From contig NZ_AGFX01000038.1 of the NCBI RefSeq assembly GCF_000236805.1, positions 62,001 to 126,000 of the forward strand: a stretch of 64,000 nucleotides of DNA, read 5' to 3'. Made by a program: the position numbers and the translations under genes. Origin of the DNA: Paenibacillus peoriae KCTC 3763. GTDB lineage: Bacteria > Bacillota > Bacilli > Paenibacillales > Paenibacillaceae. The notes beneath the pieces were generated by a model. The model was not told the origin of the DNA, made no database searches, and worked only from the letters and a program-made list of their open reading frames with translations. This document shows positions 36,283 to 45,533 of this stretch, one piece after another. Each line of letters begins with the position of its first letter. Within the stretch, counting starts at the first letter, position 1.

Positions 36283-37902
36283 TTATTTGTGATAAATTTT
36301 GGACAAATCCTCGAAAATCACGACCGGCTTCAGCACAGCCTGCTCAATACCGCCATACTGCTTGTCGAACGCCACAATCGTTTTGGTGTAGGCAATTGGA
36401 TAGATGACTGCATCATCAGCCAAAATTTCTTGTACCTTTTTGTAAATTTCGCCACGCTTGGTCGTATCCGACTCGCCTGCGCCCTCTTCCAGCAACTTAT
36501 CCACTTCCTTGTTGGAATAGTGCGAATAGTTGGAAGAAGATCCGGTGCTGTACAAGATACGGTACGCATCCGGGTCATAGCCCATGATATAGCCGCTGAT
36601 GGCCAGATCGAAGTCCTTGGCATTCGTATCGACGAATTTTTGCGACCATGCCGAGGAATCCATGCTGTTCACATCCAGCTGAACGCCAATATCCTTGAGT
36701 TTCTGCTGGATATACAGCGCTTGTGCTTCCTGTACCTTATTGCCGCCCGGAATGATAATGCGCAGCTTCAGCCCTTCGGCTCCAGCCGATTTCAGCAGCT
36801 CCTTCGCCTTGTTCACATCATTATTGAAAAATGGAACGTCATTCGTGTGATACAGCACGTCCTGTGTCAAAGCAGATTTTGCAGTATCCGCATAATCTTT
36901 GGAGCCATACGATACCTGGATCAATTCATCCTGATTCAGCGCATAAGACAGCGCCTGACGTACTTCTTTTTTATTCAATTGCTTGGTATCGCTGTTTTCA
37001 TTAAACATTAGGTAAGCCAAGCGGCCTTCGCTGTAAGGATAGATGTCAAACTTATCTGTAGCTTTAATCGTGTCCACATTTTGCGGATCGACATAATTTA
37101 CGTTGATCTCACCATTCTGGAGCGCCAAACTCGCCGCATTCGAATCTTTTACAATCCGATACGTTACAGAATCGAGATGAGGCTTGCCGCCAAAATAGTT
37201 ATCGAACCGTTCCAGCGTAATGTACTCGCCAGTTTTGTACTCCTTGAATTTGAAAGGCCCCGATCCAACCGGAGTGTTGTTTTTCGTGCTTTTCTCAATA
37301 TCTGCTTCGTTCTCAAAAATGTGTTTCGGAATCGGGGATACCTGTACAAGTGCCGCTTCAAAAGCAGGAGCTGCTTGTGGAAGCTTAAACTCCACCGTTG
37401 TATCGTCAACCTTGCTCACCTGCACCGGCTTGCCGTTAATTATAAAATTACTTCTCAAGAAGCTGTGCTGCTTCTCGTCTAAAATTTTGTTAATGGTGAA
37501 AACAACATCGTCAGCTGTCAGCTTCTCACCATCATGCCAGGTCAGATCCTTTTTCAGCTTCAGCGTGTAAGTCAGCTTGTCCGCCGAAGAAGTCAGGCTA
37601 TCTGCCAAATAAAATGTCTTCTTGCCATTGTTCACCTGGAACAAAGGTGCGAATATCGCCTGGTCTATCGTCAGGCTTACCCGGTCACCCGCATAGTTCG
37701 GATTCAGCACGACCGGATCGGCTTGAACACCAATGATCAGGCTGCCGCCATCCTTGGGCTGTCCGTTATCCGCTGTCGTGGCAGCTGTGCCGGACGTATT
37801 TCCATTCGTCGCAGACGAAGACCCCGAATTCCCGCCAGAGCATGCACTTACTACCAACATCAATACAATGAATACCAATACACCAGTCAAATTACGACGC
37901 AT
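36283..37902 (-). CDS. Oligopeptide-binding lipoprotein (SBP family 5)
   Basis: The 539-residue lipoprotein has a signal with lipobox VVSAC at residues 17-21, a low-complexity G/S/N/T linker, and the family 5 solute-binding fold: GGSLIIGVQADPVVLNPNYAGD, LTYTLKLKKDLTWHDGEKLTADDVVFTINKIL, and VRQALSYALNQDEL. It captures peptides (or another family 5 ligand such as nickel or glutathione) outside the cell and passes them to the permeases encoded downstream. ATG 37902 follows GAGG by eight bases. It is the first gene of the operon. Confidence 0.92.
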   Translation of the reverse strand: MRRNLTGVLVFIVLMLVVSACSGGNSGSSSATNGNTSGTAATTADNGQPKDGGSLIIGVQADPVVLNPNYAGDRVSLTIDQAIFAPLFQVNNGKKTFYLADSLTSSADKLTYTLKLKKDLTWHDGEKLTADDVVFTINKILDEKQHSFLRSNFIINGKPVQVSKVDDTTVEFKLPQAAPAFEAALVQVSPIPKHIFENEADIEKSTKNNTPVGSGPFKFKEYKTGEYITLERFDNYFGGKPHLDSVTYRIVKDSNAASLALQNGEINVNYVDPQNVDTIKATDKFDIYPYSEGRLAYLMFNENSDTKQLNKKEVRQALSYALNQDELIQVSYGSKDYADTAKSALTQDVLYHTNDVPFFNNDVNKAKELLKSAGAEGLKLRIIIPGGNKVQEAQALYIQQKLKDIGVQLDVNSMDSSAWSQKFVDTNAKDFDLAISGYIMGYDPDAYRILYSTGSSSNYSHYSNKEVDKLLEEGAGESDTTKRGEIYKKVQEILADDAVIYPIAYTKTIVAFDKQYGGIEQAVLKPVVIFEDLSKIYHK

Positions 37903-38034
37903 CGCTCTAGCCTCCGTATTTTCTAAGTATGTAATAAAAGTTATTATATATCGGAATAATCGGATTTACAATCAATTAAAAACTGCATAATACCCTTGTC
38001 ATTAGCAGTTCAGACATTATGTGATCGAATTCAG

Positions 38035-38058
38035 CAAAAAAACACCCGTTGAGGGTGT
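38035..38058 (-). terminator. Intrinsic terminator after the DUF1304 gene
   Basis: ACACCC (38042-38047) pairs with GGGTGT (38053-38058) and is followed on the minus strand by seven T. It is four bases past the stop codon. Confidence 0.8.
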
Positions 38059-38061
38059 CAT

Positions 38062-38424
38062 TTAGAAGACTAGCAAACTGATTAATGCCAGAATAGCGGG
38101 TAATCCTTGTTTCAATAAAATAGACTTATTGGACGTCAATGCACCATATACCGCAGCCATCACCACGCAAATGACAAAGAACAGCTGAATTTGCCAGCCA
38201 ATCACTGTGTCCGGGTAGCACAAGCCCCACACCAATCCAGCTGCCAAAAAGCCGTTATACAATCCCTGATTTGCCGCCAGAGATTTGGTTGCTTCCGCCA
38301 GTTCCTTCGAGGTGCCGAACGTACGCATCGCCTGCGGAGTCGTCCATAAAAACATTTCCAATATTAAAATATACACGTGCTCCAGAGCCACAATTCCAAC
38401 CAATATTGAACTGATCAGGTTCAA
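38062..38424 (-). CDS. DUF1304 membrane protein
   Basis: The 120-residue protein has four membrane helices and the DUF1304 opening LNLISSILVGIVALEHVYILILEMFLWTTPQ in outline, with the conserved H-x-Y-I-x-x-x-E-M-F-x-W motif, then NQGLYNGFLAAGLVWGL. The family has no known function. TTG 38424 is chosen because AGAGGA is six bases upstream; a GTG at 38445 would add seven residues that do not fit the family. It stands alone between the peptide-transport promoter region and the chemoreceptor gene. Confidence 0.85.
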   Translation of the reverse strand: MNLISSILVGIVALEHVYILILEMFLWTTPQAMRTFGTSKELAEATKSLAANQGLYNGFLAAGLVWGLCYPDTVIGWQIQLFFVICVVMAAVYGALTSNKSILLKQGLPAILALISLLVF

Positions 38425-38517
38425 GTATATTCCTCTTTTCCACACAGGTTTATTAGGAGGCAGCTTTCAGATCTATCCTCAAAAAGTATAATGGATCTTC
38501 CAAAAACAGTAAAGAGA

Positions 38518-38534
38518 CCGAGCTTAAAGCCCGG
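38518..38534 (-). terminator. Weak terminator after the chemoreceptor gene
   Basis: CCGAGCT and AGCCCGG flank a three-base loop; on the minus strand TCTCTTT follows. Short and with one wobble pair, it is the only terminator-like structure past the stop at 38555. Confidence 0.45.
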
Positions 38535-38554
38535 CCTTATTCCTGCACAAAAAC

Positions 38555-40066
38555 TTACATCGTTCTCGCAAAATCAAGCAATGCTTTGGACATGCTGTTA
38601 ATCTCGTCCGTAGCTGCATTCACCTGCTGCGTTAGCGCGGCCTGTGTCTGTGTCAGTGTAGACATGTTGCCGATGTTATGCAAAATCTGCTCGATGAGCG
38701 TCTTCATTTCGTCCAAACTGGACTCGATATTTCCGGTCGCGTCAGCACTGTGAATGGCAAGCTTTCTCACTTCATCTGCAACCACGGCAAAGCCGCGTCC
38801 CTGATCACCCGCACGCGAAGCCTCAATTGCAGCGTTTAGACCAAGCAGATTCGTTTGATTGGCAATCTCTTTAATGAAATTGGAGATGTTCTGCGTCTCT
38901 TCTGCGCTAACTTTGGCTTGATTCGCTGCCTCTGTCGATTGCTCTTGAGCCGTAGCCAGCTCCTGCGCCTGGTTGCTGACTGAATTGACGCCGTTCACCA
39001 TTTCCGCAATGGAATCAGAGAGATGTTGTATTTTGAGCGTGAGTTCGTCCGCAACGGACTGCTTTTGTTTTTCCAACGTTACATCACGGATAGTACCTGC
39101 CATGCGAATTGGCACTCCCTTACTGTCACGTATGCTTCCCCCACTATTATAATACCAGCGGTATTCACCATTCTTATTCTGCAAGCGGCAGGTTACTTCA
39201 TAGGGAGTACGGTCTGAATAATCATTCAAATGGTCGTTCAATGCTTTCAACGCTATTTCAACGTCATCCGGATGCAAGCGTGAACTCCAGCTGCTAAGCG
39301 CACTCGGAAAGTCTTTCTCGTCACTAAAACCCAGCGTTTTACGAAATTGCGGTGACCACCAAAATTCACTTTTTGGATTCTCCACATCTCCGTCAACCAG
39401 GATGATGTCGTATGGAGCTTCAATTAATACACGGTTAACAAGGTCATATCTGGTAACTAATGCTTCTAATTCCTCAGACTTGATCTTCTGGTCATGTACA
39501 TCCAGCAAAGCGCCCGCAATACGAAGCGGCACTCCCTGCTGATCGCGAATCGTCGTTCCTGTAGCCCGGAACCAGCGATATTCTCCATGCTTCAGCTTCA
39601 AGCGATATTGAATGTCGTATGGAGTCTTACCCGAATGATCCAGCAAATGATCTGACAAAGCTGCCACTACCCATTCATGATCCTCAGGGTGCAATCGGGA
39701 TGCCCAGCTGTCCAATACATTGGGGAAATCCGTTTCATCCTGATACCCCAGCATAGTACGGAATTCATCTGTCCATGTGAATGTATTACTTGGATTGACA
39801 GGATCACCCGCAATGACTTCCATATCCCATAAGCCGACTTCTATGGCCTTGGTAACAAGCTTCAGACGGATATCGATGTGCCTGGCATCATTTTTGATGA
39901 ACTCAAGCGCTTGGTTGACATTCTTTGCGATTTCTTGAACCTCAGAAGATGCTGAGGCAACTTGTATTGCGGCAGAATAATCCTTCCGCTGTATTCTTTG
40001 CAATAGTTTACGGCTTCCTTCTACTAAAGGAGCAAGTGAGTGGGTCTCATTTTTCTTGAGAAACAT
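38555..40066 (-). CDS. Soluble chemoreceptor with two PAS domains
   Basis: The 503-residue protein has no membrane helix. Residues about 65-195 and 205-330 are two PAS_3-type domains with closely similar text ([10 protein letters not shown] / [21 protein letters not shown] / [11 protein letters not shown]), so they arose by duplication. Residues about 340-500 form a short methyl-accepting signalling domain with the strictly conserved hairpin tip [20 protein letters not shown] followed by [13 protein letters not shown]. It would signal to CheA/CheW from the cytoplasm, sensing redox state or a small ligand through PAS. ATG 40066 follows AAGGGAAG. Confidence 0.9.
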   Translation of the reverse strand: MFLKKNETHSLAPLVEGSRKLLQRIQRKDYSAAIQVASASSEVQEIAKNVNQALEFIKNDARHIDIRLKLVTKAIEVGLWDMEVIAGDPVNPSNTFTWTDEFRTMLGYQDETDFPNVLDSWASRLHPEDHEWVVAALSDHLLDHSGKTPYDIQYRLKLKHGEYRWFRATGTTIRDQQGVPLRIAGALLDVHDQKIKSEELEALVTRYDLVNRVLIEAPYDIILVDGDVENPKSEFWWSPQFRKTLGFSDEKDFPSALSSWSSRLHPDDVEIALKALNDHLNDYSDRTPYEVTCRLQNKNGEYRWYYNSGGSIRDSKGVPIRMAGTIRDVTLEKQKQSVADELTLKIQHLSDSIAEMVNGVNSVSNQAQELATAQEQSTEAANQAKVSAEETQNISNFIKEIANQTNLLGLNAAIEASRAGDQGRGFAVVADEVRKLAIHSADATGNIESSLDEMKTLIEQILHNIGNMSTLTQTQAALTQQVNAATDEINSMSKALLDFARTM

Positions 40067-40262
40067 ATATGTTCTTCCCTTCTAAGCCAATATATATAAC
40101 GGTATAGTTTAATATCGGAATTTAATTAAGAATCGTTATAAATTAAACTTTAATTCAATTAGGTAAAAAGAATCATTTTTCAATCCCCTATGCCTAAATA
40201 TTCATACATAAAACATCGAAATATGTCGAAAAAATCATAAAATTTACAAAAGAGGCAACAAA

Positions 40263-40299
40263 AAAGAACACCCTTGCATTCTTCGCAAGGGTGTTCTTT
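40263..40299 (-). terminator. Intrinsic terminator after the symporter gene
   Basis: A perfect 15-bp stem (40263-40277 with 40285-40299) is followed on the minus strand by TTTTTTG. It lies 18 bp past the symporter stop. Confidence 0.85.
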
Positions 40300-40316
40300 A
40301 TCGTTAATCATTCAGC

Positions 40317-41579
40317 TCATTGGCTGTTATTTAAGGAAGCGGCGTATTCCTCACCTTTTTTCTTATCATACTCGCCTTCCCATTTGGACATGACCACAGC
40401 TGCAAGCGAGTTGCCTAATACATTGACTACCGTACGCGCCATATCAAGAATCCGGTCAATACCGGCGATAAAGGCCAAGCCTTCAAGCGGAAGATTCACT
40501 GATCCCAATGTGGCGAGCAAAACGACAAAGGATGCACCCGGCACACCTGCAATACCTTTGGAAGAAATAATCAGCACCAGCACCAGCGTGATCTGTGTAG
40601 TGATCGGCAGGTGAATACCATACATCTGGGCGATAAAGACTGCAGCCAGCGCCTGATACAAGGTAGAGCCGTCCAGATTAAAGGAATATCCGATCGGAAT
40701 CACGAAGGAAGTAATCCCTTTTGGACATCCGAACCTCTCCATCTTCTCCATGATCTTGGGCAGGACACTTTCCGAGCTGGCGGTCGAATAGGCAAGCAGC
40801 AGCTCACTCCTCAAGATTTTAACCATCGTCCAGAGGCTAGTACCGCAGAACTTGGCGATAATTCCAAAAACAATCACAATAAATAGCAGCATGGAACCGT
40901 ATACAGATAGAACAAGCTTCAATAACGGCCACAATGAGGCCAACCCAAACTTGGCTACTGTCGTTCCGATCAGTGCAAATACACCGAACGGAGCCAAGCG
41001 CATCACCTGATTGGTTACCCAGAACATGGCGTCAGCTACGCCGTCGAAGAAATTCAGCACAGGCTTGCCCTTGTTGCCAATCGCCGCGATTCCCAGTCCA
41101 AAAAAGACGGAGAAGAAGATAATGGCCAGCATATCTCCATCACCCAGCGCTTGAACAATATTAGTAGGAACAATATGAACAATTGTATCCATGAAGTTGT
41201 GGCTTGTAGTTTCCGCCGTCTCCACGTATTTATGGATATCACTCTTGGCCAGGTGGGACATGTCCACGCCTTCTCCAGGACGAACCAGATTCGCAACGAG
41301 CAATCCGAAAAGGATGGCAATGGTTGTCACAATCTCAAAGTACAGAATAGACTTACCGCCGAGCTTGCCCAGCTTTTTCATATCCCCAACGCCGGCTACG
41401 CCGATAATGAGCGTTGAAATTACAATGGGCACGACAATCATTTTGATCAGACGGATGAAAATATCGCCGATTGGCTTTAAGTAGACTTCCACCCCTGGAT
41501 TGCCGTAAAATAAAGCGCCAACAAAAATACCTAAAGCCAGTCCAATAAAGATTTGCATCGTCAAATTTATCTTTTTCAC
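40317..41579 (-). CDS. Dicarboxylate/glutamate:cation symporter (DAACS family)
   Basis: The 420-residue protein has the DAACS fold with eight helices and two hairpins. The serine-rich re-entrant loop is TASSESVLPKIMEKMERFG, followed by IPIGYSFNLDGSTLY and the substrate-binding region RILDMARTVVNVLGNSLA. Members import glutamate, aspartate or C4-dicarboxylates with Na+ or H+. GTG 41579 is nine bases after a G-rich site. It is divergent from a two-component system of the YcbA/YcbB (GlnK/GlnL) type across an 11-bp inverted repeat, so it is the probable target of that system. Confidence 0.92.
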   Translation of the reverse strand: MKKINLTMQIFIGLALGIFVGALFYGNPGVEVYLKPIGDIFIRLIKMIVVPIVISTLIIGVAGVGDMKKLGKLGGKSILYFEIVTTIAILFGLLVANLVRPGEGVDMSHLAKSDIHKYVETAETTSHNFMDTIVHIVPTNIVQALGDGDMLAIIFFSVFFGLGIAAIGNKGKPVLNFFDGVADAMFWVTNQVMRLAPFGVFALIGTTVAKFGLASLWPLLKLVLSVYGSMLLFIVIVFGIIAKFCGTSLWTMVKILRSELLLAYSTASSESVLPKIMEKMERFGCPKGITSFVIPIGYSFNLDGSTLYQALAAVFIAQMYGIHLPITTQITLVLVLIISSKGIAGVPGASFVVLLATLGSVNLPLEGLAFIAGIDRILDMARTVVNVLGNSLAAVVMSKWEGEYDKKKGEEYAASLNNSQ

Positions 41580-41702
41580 TTTGTACCCCCCTGGCTGTAT
41601 ATTTTTGCATTATGCTGTTCTTAATATTCAAATGATGTTATTTATACTACAATCTGAACTATAAAAACCGACAATTATCTACACATTTATTTATTTTTTT
41701 CT

Positions 41703-41741
41703 ATAAATTCACAAACTTTAACGAAGCGCCTGTGAATTTAT
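41703..41741. promoter_or_regulatory. Inverted repeat between symporter and kinase genes
   Basis: ATAAATTCACA (41703-41713) and TGTGAATTTAT (41731-41741) are perfect 11-bp arms with a 17-base spacer, in the middle of the divergent promoter region. The half-site spacing of about 2.7 turns would suit a dimeric response regulator binding both arms. Confidence 0.55.
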
Positions 41742-41784
41742 CTTACATTGCCTTTCTGAAACAAACACACGGAGGTGAATATGA

Positions 41785-43089
41785 ATGAAAATAAATACAC
41801 TCCTTTTCCTGCTGATGCTTATATTTGTACCATTGGCAGGTGAGTTGAATATTCACCCGTTTGCGAATACATTTCGTCTCAGCTTCGGTACGCCTGTATT
41901 TTTTTTCTTTTTGTTATCCATTCGTCATATTCCGCCTGCATTATCGGGAGTGCTTACAGGAATAGCTGTAGTCGCCTTTCGCATCTTGCTTAATCATTAC
42001 CTCTATCCCGGGTCTTCCTTTGAAGAGTTGATGACATTGCATGGGCCTACCTTTTTTTATTACTTGGTCTACGGTCTCATCTTCCAGATTATGGGTATTA
42101 ATAGAGAGCCATACCACGCGCTCCGCGTGGGCATCCTCTCTGTGGGGATAGAGGTTGCCGCAAGCGTGGCGGAACTTAGCGTGCGGCGAAGCATTGACGG
42201 CGATTTCTGGGACATTGTCAAATTCAGCAAGGTGGTTCTCATCGCCATGATTCGCAGCTTCTTCGTGCTTGGGTTCTATAATATGATTCGCCTGAATCAG
42301 TCCGTCCAGCATGAAGAGGCACAAAGACAGCAGACTGAGCGGATTTTACTCCTGGTATCAGACCTGTATGAGGAATCAGTCCAGCTTGGCAAAACCCTGT
42401 CGCACGCAGAGCAAATCACCCGTGAAAGCTACGAACTGTACCGTGAGCTACAGCAGGATGAATCTCTAAAAGATAGGGATCATTATGCCAGACAGGCACT
42501 TCGTATTTCCGGACAAGTCCATGAGATTAAAAAAGACAGTCAGCGGATTTTTGCCGGATTGTCCAAACTCATTGATTCCGAAAGTGAAGTGCATTATATG
42601 ACTTCGCAAGAGCTTGGCGAGCTGATCGTCCGTACCAACAGCAAATATGCCCAATCGCTGAACAAGTTCATCCGTTTCACGCTGAATTTCGATCCTTTGT
42701 TGCCCAAGCTGCATGTTTATACAGTTCTGACACTAATTAATAACCTGACATCCAATTCAGTTGAGGCGATGAAAGACAGCGGGAGGATTGACGTTTCCAT
42801 TCACTTTCTGCTGGATAAAGAGGATGTAGTATCCTTTAGTGTCACCGACAATGGCCCAGGTATTCCTCAGCGCAAACGGAAAATGGTCTTCACACCAGGG
42901 TACACGACCAAGTATGATGAGAAAGGACAGCCTTCGACCGGCATGGGATTGTTTTATGTGCGAGAGGTCGCGGAGAGTCTTGAAGGGACGATTGAACTAC
43001 AACAGGATGAAGAAGAGAATACAGGTAGGGTACAGACTACTTTTAGAGTCCTATTGCCTTTACGGAAACTGACGGAGAAAGGAAGATAG
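41785..43089 (+). CDS. Sensor histidine kinase, GlnK (YcbA)-like
   Basis: The 434-residue protein has an N-terminal membrane domain of about five helices (residues 1-165), a coiled segment rich in Q and E, a dimerisation region with the likely phospho-acceptor in VHEIKKDSQRI, and an ATPase domain with N box INNLTSNSVEAM, G1 box DNGPGIP and G2 box STGMGLFYV. This arrangement matches GlnK of Bacillus, which acts with a YcbB-type regulator. ATG 41785 is seven bases after GGAGGTG. The regulator gene follows by four bases. The stimulus may be glutamine, glutamate or a dicarboxylate; inference from the divergent symporter gene. Confidence 0.87.
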   Translation: MKINTLLFLLMLIFVPLAGELNIHPFANTFRLSFGTPVFFFFLLSIRHIPPALSGVLTGIAVVAFRILLNHYLYPGSSFEELMTLHGPTFFYYLVYGLIFQIMGINREPYHALRVGILSVGIEVAASVAELSVRRSIDGDFWDIVKFSKVVLIAMIRSFFVLGFYNMIRLNQSVQHEEAQRQQTERILLLVSDLYEESVQLGKTLSHAEQITRESYELYRELQQDESLKDRDHYARQALRISGQVHEIKKDSQRIFAGLSKLIDSESEVHYMTSQELGELIVRTNSKYAQSLNKFIRFTLNFDPLLPKLHVYTVLTLINNLTSNSVEAMKDSGRIDVSIHFLLDKEDVVSFSVTDNGPGIPQRKRKMVFTPGYTTKYDEKGQPSTGMGLFYVREVAESLEGTIELQQDEEENTGRVQTTFRVLLPLRKLTEKGR

Positions 43090-43093
43090 TCCG

Positions 43094-44023
43094 ATGCGTT
43101 TTTATATTGTGGATGACGATCAAGGGATTCGTTCTATGTTGGCAGACATTATTGAAGACGAAGGTCTGGGAGAGGTCGTCGGGGAATCAGAGGACGGCTC
43201 CTATGTAAATAGCGGTCTGCTGGAGCTGAACCGGATTGATGTATTATTGATTGACCTGCTAATGCCGCTTCGTGACGGCATTCAGACGGTGCGCGCGCTC
43301 GGTGATCAATTCAGTGGAAAAATCATTATGATCTCTCGGGTTGAATCCAAAAACATGATCGGCGAGGCCTATTCGCTCGGTATTGAATACTATGTTGCCA
43401 AGCCCTTGAACCGGCTGGAGATTATTGCAGTTATTCATAAGGTGGCCGAACGTTTGCGGATGCAGCAGTCGATTACAGATATCCAGCGCACACTGCAAGG
43501 ATTGTCGATGTTCACCTCAAATGGCCCATCAGCAACGCTGGAACCAACCCGAAATATTATGACCTCCGGACAGTTTCTGCTTTCCGAAATGGGAATGATC
43601 GGTGAGGCGGGAAGTATGGATCTGCTGGACATGCTGGAATATCTGGATCAGTATGAGGAGGAAACAGGCAATCTATCACCTCATCTGCTCCCGCCGCTAA
43701 AGGATATATTCGCTAATGTAGCGTTGAAACGATTGGGACCCTCGGCCTCTGCAACAGAGCTAAGCAAGGAAATCAAGGCATCGGAGCAGCGTGTACGCCG
43801 CGCTATTTTCCAGACGCTAAGCCATATTGTATCGCTCGGATTGACCGATTATACCCATCCAAAATTCGAAAATTATGCGTCCAAATTTTTTGATTTTACG
43901 GAAATTCGCAAAAAAATGCTGGAACTGCAAAATAATGTAGAGCCTTCTCTATCCCAGGCGCGAATTAATACAAAAAAGTTTGTGCAAGTGCTCTATACGG
44001 AAGCAAAAAGACTGTTACACTGA
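43094..44023 (+). CDS. Response regulator, GlnL (YcbB)-like
   Basis: The 309-residue protein has a CheY-type receiver (residues 1-120: acidic pocket DDD at residues 8-10, phospho-aspartate in VLLIDLLMP, Lys in YVAKPLNRLE) and a C-terminal YcbB-type DNA-binding domain (LGPSASATELSKEIKASEQRVRRAIFQTLSHIVSLGLTDY in outline). It starts at ATG 43094 immediately after the kinase gene and forms the second half of that system. The likely operator is the 11-bp inverted repeat at 41703-41741 before the symporter gene. Confidence 0.9.
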   Translation: MRFYIVDDDQGIRSMLADIIEDEGLGEVVGESEDGSYVNSGLLELNRIDVLLIDLLMPLRDGIQTVRALGDQFSGKIIMISRVESKNMIGEAYSLGIEYYVAKPLNRLEIIAVIHKVAERLRMQQSITDIQRTLQGLSMFTSNGPSATLEPTRNIMTSGQFLLSEMGMIGEAGSMDLLDMLEYLDQYEEETGNLSPHLLPPLKDIFANVALKRLGPSASATELSKEIKASEQRVRRAIFQTLSHIVSLGLTDYTHPKFENYASKFFDFTEIRKKMLELQNNVEPSLSQARINTKKFVQVLYTEAKRLLH

Positions 44024-44056
44024 GGATTTTGCAAAAATCCTGACACTAAAAGAAAA

Positions 44057-44104
44057 GCACCTGTATCCCCCACATGTGTCTATCACATAGGATTAAACAG
44101 GTGC
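44057..44104. terminator. Hairpin between convergent regulator genes
   Basis: GCACCTG (44057-44063) pairs with CAGGTGC (44098-44104), and ATCC/GGAT extend the stem inward. It separates the response regulator gene from the convergent MarR gene. Confidence 0.55.
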
Positions 44105-44116
44105 AATTCGTTCCTA

Positions 44117-44632
44117 TTACATGTCCTTTGATTCCAGACGCTTGTCCTGCCGCTCCACAGCTTCCATAAAACCAATGCCGTCGGACAGCAAACGTTTCAA
44201 GACATCCAATTCCTCCGAACTGTAACGACTTAAATATTCAAATAACTGACGCTGCACCTTAGCATGCAGCCGTTCATGCACAAGAAAGAGCTTTTTTCCC
44301 AATGGGGTCAGGCGGAAATAAATTTCTTTTTTATTGTCGTTAAGCTGGGTTCTGCGAATCCAGCCTTCCTTGAGCAGCTTGGTACTGACTTTCGAAACCG
44401 TACCTTTGCTAAGCTCAATCCGCTCCGCTAATGTCGTAACATTAATCGGCTCATGTCTCCCGATGCAATCAATCACGTGGACATCAGTGATATTAAGCGC
44501 AGCAATCCCGTCAAAATGCTCATGGATTTCTGCAAGAATAGACATGCTCTCTCTCTGTTGATGCTGCTCCAACTGGTGATTCATTTTAATTAGCAAATCA
44601 TAGATATGCTGAATTGACGTGGCTTTTTCCAT
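44117..44632 (-). CDS. MarR-family transcriptional regulator
   Basis: The 171-residue winged-helix protein has the MarR core from about residue 48: LNITDVHVIDCIGRHEPINVTTLAERIELSKGTVSKVSTKLLKEGWI in outline, then the wing NDNKKEIYFRLTPLGKKLF. N-terminal and C-terminal helices provide the dimer interface. Three palindromes of the form TGTTTC-N4-GAAACA lie upstream between this gene and the DinB gene and are likely operators. There is no transporter or enzyme gene directly attached, so the regulated function is unclear. GGAGTG lies 14 bases before ATG 44632, which is a weak site. Confidence 0.85.
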   Translation of the reverse strand: MEKATSIQHIYDLLIKMNHQLEQHQQRESMSILAEIHEHFDGIAALNITDVHVIDCIGRHEPINVTTLAERIELSKGTVSKVSTKLLKEGWIRRTQLNDNKKEIYFRLTPLGKKLFLVHERLHAKVQRQLFEYLSRYSSEELDVLKRLLSDGIGFMEAVERQDKRLESKDM

Positions 44633-44685
44633 ACAAACAGATGGTCACTCCTTTGACATCCTCCTCCTTTCATTATAGCCCATGT

Positions 44686-44870
44686 TTGTTTCACACGAAA
44701 CAATTAATCACTTCGTAATCCATGCTGCACGCTCGTGTGTCTAAAATCTATATAGCCACCACCTAATTGTTTCCCAAGAAACAATATAAGAATACGAAAA
44801 GCTCCCCTATTAACATTTCGCATCCATATAAAATCATATATGTCTATGACACTTTGTTTCCTCTGAAACA
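44686..44870. promoter_or_regulatory. Three matching palindromes, probable MarR operators
   Basis: Copies lie at 44686-44703 (TTGTTTC-acac-GAAACAA), 44766-44785 (ATTGTTTCCCAAGAAACAAT, perfect) and 44855-44870 (TGTTTC-ctct-GAAACA). Centres are 81 and 87 bp apart. The same half-site recurs three times only here, upstream of a MarR gene, which strongly suggests operators. The 403-bp gap 44633-45035 holds these, a Fur-like box, and no gene that I can see. Confidence 0.65.
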
Positions 44871-44889
44871 TTTTTTATTTTAATGTAAT

Positions 44890-44904
44890 TGAGAATAATT
44901 ATCA
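44890..44904. promoter_or_regulatory. Fur-like box
   Basis: TGAGAATAATTATCA matches the Bacillus Fur 7-1-7 consensus TGATAATNATTATCA at all but one fixed base. The nearest downstream gene (DinB-like, 45036) is not a known iron gene, so the box may be a relic or may control an unrecognised function. Confidence 0.5.
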
Positions 44905-45035
44905 ACTACTTTTTAATCCTCATTTCCATCCTCTCTCTACATCACGTTATCATTTCCATTTTTGAAAATTAAATTGTATAATCGTTAAATGAGAGCAAAC
45001 CAGATACAAGCTCTATATAGAAGGGATGATGATAC

Positions 45036-45533
45036 ATGTCAGATGCAAACCAATTATTCGGTCAAGCACTGGTTAAGTCGCTGGTCGGTGAACGTGGACA
45101 TATTCGAGTGGCCCGGGCACTGCCGGACATCGATGTCGAACTGGCAGGAAAGAAAAATGCAGAAATGCCTTACAGCATTTATCAGCTATTAAAGCACATG
45201 ATCTACTGGCAGCAATTTATGCTGGAGCATTTGGAAGGACGGAAGCCCCAGCTTCCGGGCAATGTCATGGAAAGCTGGCCTGAAGAAACCGGACCGCAAA
45301 GCGAAGAGGCATGGCAGGCTGCCATTCAGCAATTTTTACAAGGCGTAGACCGGGCAGTAGAGATTGCCGAAACCGCACAGCTGGATGATGCACTGGCTCA
45401 TTTCCCCGGTGAAACGAAAGCGGGACTGCTGCGGAATATCGCTTCTCACAACTCCTACCATTTGGGCGAAATCGTCCTGCTGCGCCGTATTTATGGGGCT
45501 TGGCCGCCACCAGAAGGCGGTTTTCCCGCATAA
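45036..45533 (+). CDS. DinB-family protein
   Basis: The 165-residue protein has the four-helix DinB/DfsB-like fold, a putative metal- or thiol-dependent enzyme family. Metal-ligand histidines are visible in YQLLKHMIYWQQFML (about residue 48) and ASHNSYHLGEIVLLRR (near residue 145). ATG 45036 follows AAGGGATG by nine bases. Some members act as bacillithiol-dependent transferases, but the substrate is unknown. It is a single gene downstream of the MarR-operator and Fur-like region. A GC-rich hairpin (45593-45599 with 45642-45648) past its stop may end the transcript. Confidence 0.85.
   Translation: MSDANQLFGQALVKSLVGERGHIRVARALPDIDVELAGKKNAEMPYSIYQLLKHMIYWQQFMLEHLEGRKPQLPGNVMESWPEETGPQSEEAWQAAIQQFLQGVDRAVEIAETAQLDDALAHFPGETKAGLLRNIASHNSYHLGEIVLLRRIYGAWPPPEGGFPA

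Noticed and set aside
36226-37011. Plus-strand frame of 261 codons opposite the peptide-binding protein
   Set aside because: No ribosome-binding site and no recognisable domain; the minus-strand lipoprotein is certain.
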